DNA from: Candidatus Gastranaerophilales bacterium
Lineage (GTDB): Bacteria > Cyanobacteriota > Vampirovibrionia > Gastranaerophilales > Gastranaerophilaceae
DNA: 64,000 nt
Reading direction: 5' to 3'
Assembly (NCBI GenBank): GCA_944322945.1
Contig: CALUQN010000003.1
Span: forward strand, 1-64,000
Positions within the stretch are counted from its first letter, which is position 1, and each line of letters opens with the position of its first letter. Shown here piece after piece: positions 8,611 to 16,881 of the stretch. A program made the translations under genes and the position numbers. The notes beneath the pieces were generated by a model. That model searched no databases. It was not told the DNA's origin and saw only the letters and a program-made list of their open reading frames with translations.

Positions 8611-9201
8611 TTAGAAATCATCGTTTTTGTACATTTTATTGTAAATTTCCAAATACTCCTTGGACAATTTAGGATTGTTCAATTGCTTATATACATATGC
8701 AAGGTTGTAATAAAAATCAGGCTCCTGATTATTAATAGTCACGGCTCTCAAAAATGAATTGCGTGCATCTTTAAGTTTACCAAGCCGCAAATAGGCACAA
8801 CCGAGATTATAATGTGCATAAGCAAAATCATCTTTAATTTTTATGGCTTTTTTGTATTCTGCGATTGCCTCTTCCAATTTGTTGCTGTCCAGATATATGT
8901 TTCCGGTATTGTAGAGCGCCTTATAGTTTTTAGGAGAGACAATGACAGCCTGTGAATACATATAAAGTGCATCGTCATTTTTTTGCATATCGTGAAGAAT
9001 ATTGCCTAAAAAAAGCCAGTTTTCAGTGGTTCTTTTATCTTCCGGAATGCTTATCAAAACGTCAAAGGCAGGGCGAATATTATTTTCGGCATACAGTAAC
9101 TTTGCCTGCTCGCTGCGGCTGTTATCTTCAGCCCCAACTCTGACCATACCGGACAATGATACACATAATCCCAGAACCAATAATGTTAAAATCTTTTTCA
9201 T
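8611..9201 (-). CDS. exported TPR-repeat protein
   Basis: A 196-residue protein with an N-terminal signal peptide (MKKILTLLVLGLCVSLSG, then a cleavage-like VGA-E), so probably periplasmic. Residues about 55-185 form four tetratricopeptide repeats, visible as the recurring pattern ALYNTGNIYLDSNKLEEAI, AHYNLGCAYLRLGKLKDA and FYYNLAYVYKQLNNPKLS. Such repeats are protein-binding scaffolds. TATAAT ends exactly 6 bp before the ATG and there is no ribosome binding site, so the mRNA is probably leaderless. It leads an operon with the HAD hydrolase. The partner is not identifiable. Confidence 0.85.
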   Translation of the reverse strand: MKKILTLLVLGLCVSLSGMVRVGAEDNSRSEQAKLLYAENNIRPAFDVLISIPEDKRTTENWLFLGNILHDMQKNDDALYMYSQAVIVSPKNYKALYNTGNIYLDSNKLEEAIAEYKKAIKIKDDFAYAHYNLGCAYLRLGKLKDARNSFLRAVTINNQEPDFYYNLAYVYKQLNNPKLSKEYLEIYNKMYKNDDF

Positions 9202-9207
9202 ACTAAG

Positions 9208-9213
9208 ATTATA
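9208..9213 (-). promoter_or_regulatory. -10 element of TPR-HAD operon (leaderless)
   Basis: A perfect minus-strand TATAAT, 6 bp before the ATG of the TPR gene. No Shine-Dalgarno lies between. Confidence 0.65.
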
Positions 9214-9295
9214 CGATAAATAAAAATATTTTGCCAGAAATTTGACTAAAAAATTAAAGGGGGCATAATGTAATTGATGTCTCTTTTACTGATTT

Positions 9296-9328
9296 AACAC
9301 CCGCATCTTACTCCTTGATGCGGGTGTT
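9296..9328. terminator. hairpin terminator between MBL and TPR genes
   Basis: A 12-bp perfect stem (AACACCCGCATC / GATGCGGGTGTT) with a 9-base loop, just downstream of the minus-strand MBL-hydrolase gene. The T-run on that side is weak, so the hairpin is clear but termination efficiency is uncertain. Confidence 0.7.
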
Positions 9329-9342
9329 CTTTAAAATCAGTT

Positions 9343-10005
9343 TTAAATTTCTTCAGGGTTAAGCGCGCACGCCATAGTGTTTGTTGCTGAAACCATCTTA
9401 ACAAATTTTTCCACATCGGCATTAATCTCAGGGAAAGTATTATAATGCATAGGAATAACAGTTCTGGCTTCTAACCATTTTGCGGCAACTGCAGCGTGCT
9501 CAATATCCATAGTGTAATAACCGCCTATTGGTAAAAGTGCAATTGTCGGTCTGTACAACTCCTTGATAGTTTTCATCTCGGAAGTAAGACATGTGTCACC
9601 TGCGTGGTAAATTCTTACGCCATCAATATCGAGGATAACACCTGCAGCTTCACCAGCGTATCTGCCGTCTTCAGTTGAACTTGTATGGAACGCGGGGACA
9701 AACACAGCACGCCCCCAGCTGTAATTAATCCAGCTTCCAAAGCCTACTCCTTTTGTATTTGCGCCCTGTTCTTTTAAAATTTTTGCAAGTTCAGGCACAC
9801 AGGTGATTGTTGCGTCCTTTTCTTTTGCAATCGCAACAGCCTCGCCAACGTGGTCAGAGTGTCCGTGTGTTACAAATATATCAACAATATTTGTCTTTTT
9901 GTACTTGTATTTAGGGTTAATAGAAACCCACGGGTCAATTAAAATTGATTTATCATTGTGTTTAATTTCAAATGCACTGTGACCTATGTATTTTAAATCT
10001 ACCAT
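9343..10005 (-). CDS. MBL-fold metal-dependent hydrolase, UPF0173 type
   Basis: A 220-residue metallo-beta-lactamase-fold protein of the UPF0173/YtkL group. The metal-site motif is THGHSDHVGEA; a downstream histidine lies in FVPAFHTSS, the aspartate in YHAGDT and the last histidine in VIPMHYNTFP. All expected ligands are present, so it should be an active hydrolase. The physiological substrate of this family is not established. The start has GAGGAGA about 8 bp upstream. It faces ribD across a compact divergent promoter. Confidence 0.88.
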   Translation of the reverse strand: MVDLKYIGHSAFEIKHNDKSILIDPWVSINPKYKYKKTNIVDIFVTHGHSDHVGEAVAIAKEKDATITCVPELAKILKEQGANTKGVGFGSWINYSWGRAVFVPAFHTSSTEDGRYAGEAAGVILDIDGVRIYHAGDTCLTSEMKTIKELYRPTIALLPIGGYYTMDIEHAAVAAKWLEARTVIPMHYNTFPEINADVEKFVKMVSATNTMACALNPEEI

Positions 10006-10053
10006 ATAAAGTCTCCTCTTTCTTTTTCGTACTATTTTAATATACCAGATTTT

Positions 10054-10063
10054 ATTATAAAAT
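10054..10063. promoter_or_regulatory. overlapping divergent -10 elements (MBL hydrolase / ribD)
   Basis: On the plus strand TAAAAT at 10058-10063 sits 6 bp before the ribD ATG, with no ribosome binding site, predicting a leaderless message. On the minus strand a TATAAT (10054-10059) overlaps it and could serve the divergent MBL gene, which does have a leader and RBS. Confidence 0.5.
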
Positions 10064-10069
10064 ACAAAT

Positions 10070-11113
10070 ATGAATAATTACGAAACATTAATGAAAAGAT
10101 GTTTTGAGCTTGCAAGACAGGGTGAAGGTGCAGTTTCGCCAAATCCGCTGGTGGGTTGTGTGGTTTTAAATAAAGACGGAGAAGTTATTTCAGAGGGCTA
10201 TCACAGCAAGTACGGTGAAAATCACGCAGAGCGCGACGCACTTTTAAAACTTCACAACGGGGAAGAAAGAGGAGGAACTCTCGTTGTAAATCTTGAGCCG
10301 TGCTCACATTTTGGAAAAACTCCGCCTTGTGCTGATTTAATAATTGAACGCGGGATTTCAAAAGTTGTTTTTGCAATGCGTGATGTCAATCCGAAAGTAG
10401 ATGGCGTAAAAAAACTTACTGATGCAGGGATTAAGGTCGTATCAGGTATTCTTGAAAATGAAGCGAAAAAGCTGAATGACGTTTTTATCAAGAATATAAC
10501 GGAACGGAAAACTTTTGTAGCTCTAAAAACCGCAACAACTCTAGACGGGAAAATTGCAACCTCAAACGGCTCTTCCAAATGGATTACCTCAGAAAATGCA
10601 AGAAATGAAGTAAAAGTAATCAGAAACCGCTACGATGCGATATTAACATCATCATCAACAGTTATTGCAGACAACCCTACAATGGCACACCGCAAAAAAA
10701 TCATTCTTGACAGAAATTTGAAAACAGATTTGACAGCTAACATCTATAAAAAAGGTCAAGTTTACATATTTTGTTCTGGAAAATCCTGTATTGACGGGAA
10801 TATTACATACATTGATACACCGGTAAATGATGAAAAACTTGATATTAGTTTTATTCTTGAAAAATTATATGAGCTTGGGATATATAGTGTTCTTGTGGAA
10901 GCCGGCGGAAAGTTAAACGGTTCATTTTTACCATACACCGATAAAATTTATCATTTTATTGCGCCGAAAATTACATCAGATAACACATCACGTTCAGCAT
11001 TCGACGGAAAATTAATCACAGATATAAACGATTCTCAGCAATTTATATTTGATGAGGTCAAAGAATTTCCGCCTGATTTACTACTGACTTATTATCCTAT
11101 GGATATATCTTAA
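10070..11113 (+). CDS. ribD: bifunctional riboflavin deaminase/reductase RibD
   Basis: A 347-residue two-domain enzyme of riboflavin synthesis. The N-terminal deaminase (1-145) has the zinc site HAERDAL and PCSHFGKTPPC; it deaminates the pyrimidine from GTP cyclohydrolase II. The C-terminal reductase (146-347) begins FVALKTATTLDGKIAT and contains VEAGGKLNGSF; it uses NADPH to reduce the ribose side chain. Length is normal. No FMN riboswitch is seen, and no other rib gene is next to it. The start lies 6 bp after a TAAAAT -10 and lacks a Shine-Dalgarno. The Memo/AMMECR1 gene follows about 20 bp later but has its own -10. Confidence 0.95.
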   Translation: MNNYETLMKRCFELARQGEGAVSPNPLVGCVVLNKDGEVISEGYHSKYGENHAERDALLKLHNGEERGGTLVVNLEPCSHFGKTPPCADLIIERGISKVVFAMRDVNPKVDGVKKLTDAGIKVVSGILENEAKKLNDVFIKNITERKTFVALKTATTLDGKIATSNGSSKWITSENARNEVKVIRNRYDAILTSSSTVIADNPTMAHRKKIILDRNLKTDLTANIYKKGQVYIFCSGKSCIDGNITYIDTPVNDEKLDISFILEKLYELGIYSVLVEAGGKLNGSFLPYTDKIYHFIAPKITSDNTSRSAFDGKLITDINDSQQFIFDEVKEFPPDLLLTYYPMDIS

Positions 11114-11122
11114 AAAAAGTTG

Positions 11123-11128
11123 TATAAT
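11123..11128 (+). promoter_or_regulatory. -10 element before Memo-AMMECR1 gene (leaderless)
   Basis: A perfect TATAAT ends 6 bp before the ATG at 11135. Reading the gene from the upstream TTG at 11120 would put this promoter inside the coding region, so the ATG is preferred. Confidence 0.6.
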
Positions 11129-11134
11129 CGGTGT

Positions 11135-12466
11135 ATGGAAAATATTTTAAAAGTAACGCAGGCAGGTGTATTTTATCCCGCAGACAGAGATGAGTTATTA
11201 GTTATGATAGCAGCGCTGTCTCCTGATGAGGAGTCGCCATACAAATCAAACGCCATTATAGTTCCTCACGCCGGTTATATTTATTCAGGAATGATTGCAG
11301 CTAAAGGCTACAAATATCTCAATTCCGAGGTGGAGAATGTCTTTATCATAGCGCCGTCACATTATGTAAGGCTTTACGGTACTGTTACGTCATCGGCGGA
11401 TGCTATAGAAACTCCGTTAGGCAATATAAGAATTAATAATAAAATTGTTGAAGAACTTCATCAGGATTTTGGCGTTGAATTTTCAGCAGAAGCTTTCTCA
11501 CGCGAGCACGCACTGGAAACGCAGCTGCCTTTTGTACAGAAATTTGCGCCGCACTCTGCAATTGTTCCGCTAATATACGGCTGCGAAAACTTTGCTAATA
11601 TTTCCAAAATTATTGAACGCTACGACAACGGTGCAAATGCGTTTGTTATCTCAAGTGATTTAAGCCACTTTTATCCTGCAAGGGAAAATATCAGGATGGA
11701 TACATATACAGCTTCTCTCATAGAATCAAATGTAACAGCGAATTTTGAATCAGATAATGCCTGCGGCGCCGTCGGAATTTGTGCATTGCTGGATTACGCA
11801 AATAAAAAAGGTAATACACTAATCCGCTTAGGGCTAACAAATTCGTCAAAAGTAACAGGCGATACCTCTTCTGTTGTCGGCTACGGAAGCTGGTTTATGT
11901 TTGAAGGCAGCAAAAATGAATTTATCAAAAAATATTACACAAAACAGGTGCTTGAAATTTGCCGCAAATCAATAACTGCAGGCTTGCATAAATCTTCTTT
12001 TACTCCGGGGAATTATCCCTGTGTACTGGATGAAAGCGGAGCCTGCTTTGTGTCCCTGACTTCAGCTGGGCGTCTGCGCGGCTGCATAGGTTCTGTCATT
12101 GCACATCGCCCGCTGATTGCTGATTTAATAAAAAACGCTTATTCTGCTGCATTCGCAGACCCTAGATTTAAACCGCTGACCCCTGATGAACTCTATGAGA
12201 TTAATATTGAAGTATCCCTGCTATCTGCGCCGGAAAAATTAATATTTAACACTGAAACTGAGCTAATGGAACAAATTGTCCCGCGCCGCGACGGAATAAT
12301 TATCCGTGACGGAAACTATCAGGCTGTATTTCTGCCGTGTGTATGGGAGCAGCTGCCGGATAAAACAGAATTTATACAGGCATTAAAAGAAAAAGCAGGA
12401 CTTGATAAGTCCTACTTTTCAGAAACTTTTTCAGCATTTAGATTTTCTGCTGTTGAGCTTGCTTGA
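11135..12466 (+). CDS. Memo-AMMECR1 fusion (AmmeMemoRadiSam proteins B and A)
   Basis: About 443 residues joining two conserved domains of unknown activity. The first ~270 residues are Memo-like: AGVFYPADRDEL, IVPHAGYIYSG, FIIAPSHYVRLYG and the EHALETQLPF segment with conserved His/Glu. The last ~170 residues are AMMECR1: CFVSLTSAGRLRGCIGS, ADPRFKPLTPDEL and LPCVWEQLPD. In many bacteria these proteins occur with a radical SAM enzyme as the 'AmmeMemoRadiSam' set, whose substrate is unknown. No radical SAM partner is adjacent here. The ATG chosen lies just after TATAAT. The 3' end overlaps the convergent next gene by 29 bp. Confidence 0.9.
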   Translation: MENILKVTQAGVFYPADRDELLVMIAALSPDEESPYKSNAIIVPHAGYIYSGMIAAKGYKYLNSEVENVFIIAPSHYVRLYGTVTSSADAIETPLGNIRINNKIVEELHQDFGVEFSAEAFSREHALETQLPFVQKFAPHSAIVPLIYGCENFANISKIIERYDNGANAFVISSDLSHFYPARENIRMDTYTASLIESNVTANFESDNACGAVGICALLDYANKKGNTLIRLGLTNSSKVTGDTSSVVGYGSWFMFEGSKNEFIKKYYTKQVLEICRKSITAGLHKSSFTPGNYPCVLDESGACFVSLTSAGRLRGCIGSVIAHRPLIADLIKNAYSAAFADPRFKPLTPDELYEINIEVSLLSAPEKLIFNTETELMEQIVPRRDGIIIRDGNYQAVFLPCVWEQLPDKTEFIQALKEKAGLDKSYFSETFSAFRFSAVELA

Positions 12467-12932
12467 GTAAATTGTTAAATCCTGATGTTGCTGTGGTTTG
12501 AGCAGGTTGTGCGGCTGGTTGAGATTGAACTGCCGCAGATGGTTCTTGCTGCACGCCATCTGTTAATTTAGCAACTGCCGCATCGACCTTTTTACCTCTG
12601 AATTCTTTTGCAGCGCAGCCTGTCAAAATACCTCCCAGTGCACCGAGAACTCCGGATACAAATCCATCAAAAGCTGTGTTCGGAATCTTTTTCTTTAGCA
12701 CAATACCGGTAATAGCACCTAAAACAGCACCTGCTGTAAGTCCGCCCACAAGAAAAGTTTTTTCAGCTTTTTTACCTTTTTGGTACGTTGAGACAAATTC
12801 ATCAACTTTTTCAGAAGTAGATGCGTATGTCCTGTAAACTCCCTTTCTGTCTTTAATTGCGACTGTTTGAGAACCGTTATTAGCCGGTATGCCAACAATT
12901 GGTGCGCCTGCTGATTCAAAATTGTAACCCAT
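12438..12932 (-). CDS. small glycine-rich membrane protein, function unknown
   Basis: A 164-residue protein with two closely spaced glycine/alanine-rich hydrophobic segments (about residues 58-80, FLVGGLTAGAVLGAITGIVL, and 90-108, FVSGVLGALGGILTGCAA) separated by a short Lys-rich turn. This suggests a helical hairpin in the membrane. The N-terminus has no signal peptide. The C-terminus is a low-complexity Ala/Gln/Pro tail. AAAGG precedes the ATG. The ending overlaps the convergent Memo-AMMECR1 gene. No family is recognised. Confidence 0.65.
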   Translation of the reverse strand: MGYNFESAGAPIVGIPANNGSQTVAIKDRKGVYRTYASTSEKVDEFVSTYQKGKKAEKTFLVGGLTAGAVLGAITGIVLKKKIPNTAFDGFVSGVLGALGGILTGCAAKEFRGKKVDAAVAKLTDGVQQEPSAAVQSQPAAQPAQTTATSGFNNLLKQAQQQKI

Positions 12933-13021
12933 TACACAAAACCTTTCATATTTTACACTTCCACATATTATTATAAACGCAGAATCTTCATTTTTATTGA
13001 CAGTATGTTAAGTTTTATTAA

Positions 13022-14890
13022 CTAGGTTTCAATAAATTTACCATCGAAAAGGTCAACAACCATATTGACTTGGTCTGAGTACATGGAAGACATTTCTGAT
13101 TTTGTTTTTGATTCAATTTTTATAGCTTCTTCCCTAGCTTCCTGAACGACTTCCGGCGGCGGTTCAAGTGGTGTGTGCTCTGGCTCGGTATTAACCTGAG
13201 GTTCCGGAGTTTTATTCGGTGCCGGAGCCGGCGCAGAATGCTTTGGAGCGTTTACCGGAGCTACAGGCACATCATCAGCCTGCGGCAGTCTTACAATGAC
13301 CTTTGTATTAGATTGTGAAAAGAGCGCATCAACAGCAGTTTCAAGCATTTTTCTTTTGTTGCCTTCAACAAACTGCTTTAACAGAACCTCATTTTTCATC
13401 GTAATAATAACGCCGTCAGCGTCAATCTTAATCGGATTTGCCCACTGCTTCAAGAGAGCACGGGTTGGAACGCTCTGGATATTTTGAAGAAGATTTTCCC
13501 ACATCGCAGCCAGACTGCCGGCTTCCGTCAATCCTGCCGATTTTGGCATAGGGGTGAACTCTTCTACAACGTTCTGTGCAGTTTTGGGTACACTGTGCGG
13601 TGTATCATCTGATGTTTTAGGCGCAGGTATTTTCGGCTGCGGAACAGGCTGCGGAGCCGGAGCTGTTGCAGAATGCGGCTTCATCACAGGTGCCGGCGGT
13701 GTTTTATACGCAGCAACATTCACGGGCTGTACTGCACCACCTTCAAGTCTGGAGATGCGGTTTTGCAATTCCAGAAGGGTTGTGTTTTCCGTAAGATTTG
13801 CTAAATCAATTATTCCGACTTCAAGCCAAAGCCTCGGATTATTTGTCGTTTTTACTTCTTTTATGTAATTGGATATTTTTTCAATTAGAAATACTATCTG
13901 GTGAGTTTCAATCTGCTTGCACTGCTCTTTCAACTTGCCAATCTGTGTATCATTTAGCTGTGTAAGTTCAGTAATAATTTCTTCTCTGCAATTTTTAATT
14001 ATCAAAAGATTTTTGAAATAATCCAGAAGGTTAGTCAAAATTTGAACGGGTTCATTGCCTGAATTATAAATCTTTTCTAAAACTTCAATTGCATCAGGCT
14101 GTTTTGAGTTAATTATTTTTTCAGCAAGTTCAGAAAGTACATCAAAAGAAATCCTGCCGAGCAGGCTGTTTATATCATCGGTTGTAATAGCTTCTGAGCC
14201 GTCAAGGACACTGAGCTGGTCTAAAAGTGCAATACTGTCTCTCATTCCGCCGGCTGAATTTTTAGCAATAGTGAAAAGTGCATCATCAGTAATATTGATT
14301 TTTTCTTTGTCAGAAATCATTCTGAGATGTTTCACAATATCATCAGTTGTAATTCTTCTGAAATCAAATCTCTGGCAGCGACTCTTGATAGTATCAAGAA
14401 CTTTGTGCACTTCTGTAGTCGCAAGTATAAAAATAACATTTTCCGGCGGTTCTTCCAGAGTTTTCAACAAAGCATTGAACGCAGTGGTTGAGAGCATGTG
14501 GACTTCGTCAATAATGTAAATTTTGTACCTGCTGTTTACAGGCGCATACATAACTTTTTCCAGAATATTCTGCGCGTCTTCTACTTTTCTGTTACTTGCA
14601 GCGTCTATTTCAATGACGTCCATTGGTACGGAATTTGTAATATCAACACAGTTTTCGCAAACACCGCAGGGGTCGACCGTCGGGCCGTTCACACAGTTTA
14701 GTGATTTTGCAAAAATACGTGCCGTAGAGGTTTTACCGGTGCCTCTCGGGCCGGTAAACAAATACGCGTGGGCGATTTTATCCATATTTATGGCATTAGC
14801 AAGTGCCTTTTTAATATGTTCCTGCCCGACTATTTCATCCAGTTTCTGCGGACGGTATTTTCTGTAAAGCGGTATGTATTTTTCATTCAT
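13022..14890 (-). CDS. dnaX: DNA polymerase III gamma/tau subunit
   Basis: The clamp-loader ATPase of the replisome, 622 residues. The N-terminus YIPLYRKYRPQKLDEIVGQ is typical. Walker A is GPRGTGKTST (47-56); the zinc finger uses Cys66, Cys75, Cys78 and Cys81; Walker B is YIIDEVHML and sensor 1 is FILATTE. Domains I-III cover about 1-370. A Pro/Ala-rich linker (about 385-460) leads into a tau-like C-terminal domain that includes AALWENLLQNIQSVP. No internal frameshift signal for a gamma form was noticed. It is divergent from the LD-carboxypeptidase gene, and its start lies only 9 bp after a TATAAT, so the leader would be about 3 bases. Confidence 0.96.
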   Translation of the reverse strand: MNEKYIPLYRKYRPQKLDEIVGQEHIKKALANAINMDKIAHAYLFTGPRGTGKTSTARIFAKSLNCVNGPTVDPCGVCENCVDITNSVPMDVIEIDAASNRKVEDAQNILEKVMYAPVNSRYKIYIIDEVHMLSTTAFNALLKTLEEPPENVIFILATTEVHKVLDTIKSRCQRFDFRRITTDDIVKHLRMISDKEKINITDDALFTIAKNSAGGMRDSIALLDQLSVLDGSEAITTDDINSLLGRISFDVLSELAEKIINSKQPDAIEVLEKIYNSGNEPVQILTNLLDYFKNLLIIKNCREEIITELTQLNDTQIGKLKEQCKQIETHQIVFLIEKISNYIKEVKTTNNPRLWLEVGIIDLANLTENTTLLELQNRISRLEGGAVQPVNVAAYKTPPAPVMKPHSATAPAPQPVPQPKIPAPKTSDDTPHSVPKTAQNVVEEFTPMPKSAGLTEAGSLAAMWENLLQNIQSVPTRALLKQWANPIKIDADGVIITMKNEVLLKQFVEGNKRKMLETAVDALFSQSNTKVIVRLPQADDVPVAPVNAPKHSAPAPAPNKTPEPQVNTEPEHTPLEPPPEVVQEAREEAIKIESKTKSEMSSMYSDQVNMVVDLFDGKFIET

Positions 14891-14895
14891 GATGA

Positions 14896-14905
14896 TATAA
14901 TTATA
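14896..14905. promoter_or_regulatory. symmetric divergent promoter core, dnaX / LD-carboxypeptidase
   Basis: The palindrome TATAATTATA gives a perfect TATAAT on both strands (plus 14896-14901; minus 14905-14900). The leftward start would lie about 3 bases before the dnaX ATG. The rightward message has a ~27-base leader with AAAGGA before the LD-carboxypeptidase ATG. Confidence 0.65.
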
Positions 14906-14934
14906 ACAGAGAAACCGTAAAAGGACAAACCGTT

Positions 14935-15825
14935 ATGAATTTAATTAAACCTGAAAGATTAAAGCCGGGGGATAAAATCGGACTGATTGCACTCTCCGGC
15001 GCAATAGAAGACAGAGCCTCTGTTGAACGTGCTGTAGAATATTTTAAATTAAAAGGCTGCGATACTGTGTTGTCTGATAATATTTATGACACTAAGAGGT
15101 ATCTTGCAGGAGACGACGACAAAAAAGTTGATGAATTACACAGATTTTTCAAAGATGAAAGCATCAGGGCTATAGTCTGTGTTCGCGGCGGGTACGGTGC
15201 TATAAGACTTGTAAATAAAATTAATTACGATATTATACACACCAATCCTAAAATTTTTTGTGGATTTTCGGATGTGACGGCTCTATCTTTGATGATGTAT
15301 AAACGTGCAGGACTTATTACATACTCTGCACCTATGGTAATGAGTGATTTCGGACTTGAAAATCGTTCTGATTTTACTATGGACAATTTTTTCAAGGTCA
15401 TCACAAAGGATTGCGAAATTAAACTCAAAAACGAAGATAAAATCTACAAAAACGGGTCTGCTGAAGGAATTTTGTGGGGCGGTAATCTGGCAACCGTTGT
15501 TTCGCTGTGCGGGCTTGATTTTATTCCGGATGAACCTTTTATATTTTTTGCTGAAGACATCAACGAGCAGGTTTATAAAATTGATAAAATGTTCACGCAG
15601 CTGTTTAATATCAAACAATTCAGGGATAATATACAGGCAATAATACTCGGGGAATTTCTTGATTCCGGCAATCAGGTTTGGCTGGATGAGCTTTTTGAAG
15701 AAATAGCTTCAACTCACAATATCCCTGTTGTCAGCGGCTTCAAAATTACTCATGGAAAAGATAAATTAACTCTTCCAATCGGTGCACACGCATCACTCAT
15801 TGACGGCGAGCTTTTGGTAAAATAG
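14935..15825 (+). CDS. ldcA: LD-carboxypeptidase (peptidase S66)
   Basis: A 296-residue S66-family serine peptidase, which trims the terminal D-Ala from tetrapeptide muropeptides during cell-wall recycling. The family signatures are LKPGDKIGLIALSG at the start, CVRGGYGAIRLV, the nucleophile elbow GFSDVTAL, a glutamate in FFAEDINEQVYKID, and a C-terminal histidine in KITHGKDKLTLPIGAHA. This fits the Ser-Glu-His triad. There is no signal peptide, as expected for the cytoplasmic enzyme. AAAGGA precedes the ATG. Confidence 0.92.
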   Translation: MNLIKPERLKPGDKIGLIALSGAIEDRASVERAVEYFKLKGCDTVLSDNIYDTKRYLAGDDDKKVDELHRFFKDESIRAIVCVRGGYGAIRLVNKINYDIIHTNPKIFCGFSDVTALSLMMYKRAGLITYSAPMVMSDFGLENRSDFTMDNFFKVITKDCEIKLKNEDKIYKNGSAEGILWGGNLATVVSLCGLDFIPDEPFIFFAEDINEQVYKIDKMFTQLFNIKQFRDNIQAIILGEFLDSGNQVWLDELFEEIASTHNIPVVSGFKITHGKDKLTLPIGAHASLIDGELLVK

Positions 15826-15850
15826 GTCAAATTAGTTAGACTGATTGAAG

Positions 15851-15879
15851 TTGCCAGTTTCGGTATTTAATGATATATT
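15851..15879 (+). promoter_or_regulatory. sigma70-type promoter of gshB
   Basis: TTGCCA (-35) and TATATT (-10) separated by 17 bp. AGAGAGG lies before the gshB start, so this gene has a conventional leader. Confidence 0.65.
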
Positions 15880-15901
15880 TTGAATGTATTAGAGAGGCAT
15901 T

Positions 15902-16870
15902 ATGAATATTCTATTTGTTATTGACAAAATCGAACTTAAATATTTTGAATTTAATGATTTAGTTACAAATTTTTGGATTATAAAGGAGTTTTTAAACAGG
16001 GGCGAAAAAGTTTGGATAACGACAATTGACAAACTCAAATTGGTTAAATCCAAAGCATTTGCAGGTTGTTACAGAACATCTTTAGACTGCGAAAACATCA
16101 TCTATGATAAAAAAGAAGAACTGAAATCTATCGAAGATTTTCAGCTTGCAATGTTCAGACCTGACCCGCCTGTCGATATGGATTACATCAGCGCAACTTA
16201 TATTTTTGACTTTGTGGATAGAGAAAAAACTTTTGTGATGAACGATACAAAGGCAATACGTGATTTCAACGAAAAACTGCACGCGGTAAAATTTGCTGAA
16301 TTTATGCCGGAAAATATTGTAACATCTTCTAAAAAAGATATTATGGAGTTTCTCTCTGATGCCGGCGAAATAATTCTTAAACCATTAAACAAATGCTTCG
16401 GTTCCGGCGTCTTTTACCTGAAAAAAGGGGACAAAAATGCGGCTGCAATTATAAATACCGTAACAAACAATCAGTCAACGCTGGTTATGGTGCAGAAATA
16501 TATTCCTCAAGCAATCTACGGCGACAAGCGTGTTCTCATACTCGGTGATGAAGTACTTGACTATTGCGTACAAAAACTGCCGAGCAATGACGATTTTAAG
16601 TTCAATGAACACAATGACAATTGCGTCAAAAAAGCAGTTTTATCTTCTACCGAAAAAGAAAATTTCACAAAAATTGCGCAAGAATTGAACAAACTCGGGC
16701 TTTATATGGCAGGACTGGATGTTATTGACGGTAAGATTATTGAAGTAAATATAACAAGCCCCTGCTACTTTATCAGAGAAATTAACAATGCGTTCGGAAT
16801 ACATTTAGAGCAGACAATTGTTGATTATATTCTATCAAAAGTGCCGGCTCCTTCCGCAGCAAACGTATAA
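15902..16870 (+). CDS. gshB: glutathione synthetase, prokaryotic GshB type
   Basis: A 322-residue ATP-grasp ligase of the bacterial/cyanobacterial GshB family, which adds glycine to gamma-glutamylcysteine. The N-terminal domain contains FRPDPPVDMDYISATYIFD, matching the 'DPPFD' region of E. coli GshB. The ATP-grasp core has ILKPLNKCFGSGVF, and the C-terminal metal site is DVIDGKIIEVNITSPCYFIREI. Length is normal. No gshA is nearby. The product annotation is strong, but whether this organism makes glutathione depends on finding gshA elsewhere. The gene converges on the next one with an 11-bp gap. Confidence 0.88.
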   Translation: MNILFVIDKIELKYFEFNDLVTNFWIIKEFLNRGEKVWITTIDKLKLVKSKAFAGCYRTSLDCENIIYDKKEELKSIEDFQLAMFRPDPPVDMDYISATYIFDFVDREKTFVMNDTKAIRDFNEKLHAVKFAEFMPENIVTSSKKDIMEFLSDAGEIILKPLNKCFGSGVFYLKKGDKNAAAIINTVTNNQSTLVMVQKYIPQAIYGDKRVLILGDEVLDYCVQKLPSNDDFKFNEHNDNCVKKAVLSSTEKENFTKIAQELNKLGLYMAGLDVIDGKIIEVNITSPCYFIREINNAFGIHLEQTIVDYILSKVPAPSAANV

Positions 16871-16881
16871 AATTTCGCAGG

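Noticed and set aside
9296-9328. Riboswitch upstream of the MBL or ribD genes
   Set aside because: The sequence is a simple perfect hairpin at the 3' end of the MBL gene; no FMN-type structure is visible and the ribD leader is too short.
13554-13868. Open frame antisense to dnaX
   Set aside because: It is a mirror of the Pro/Ala-rich linker of dnaX, with no start signal and no conserved motif.
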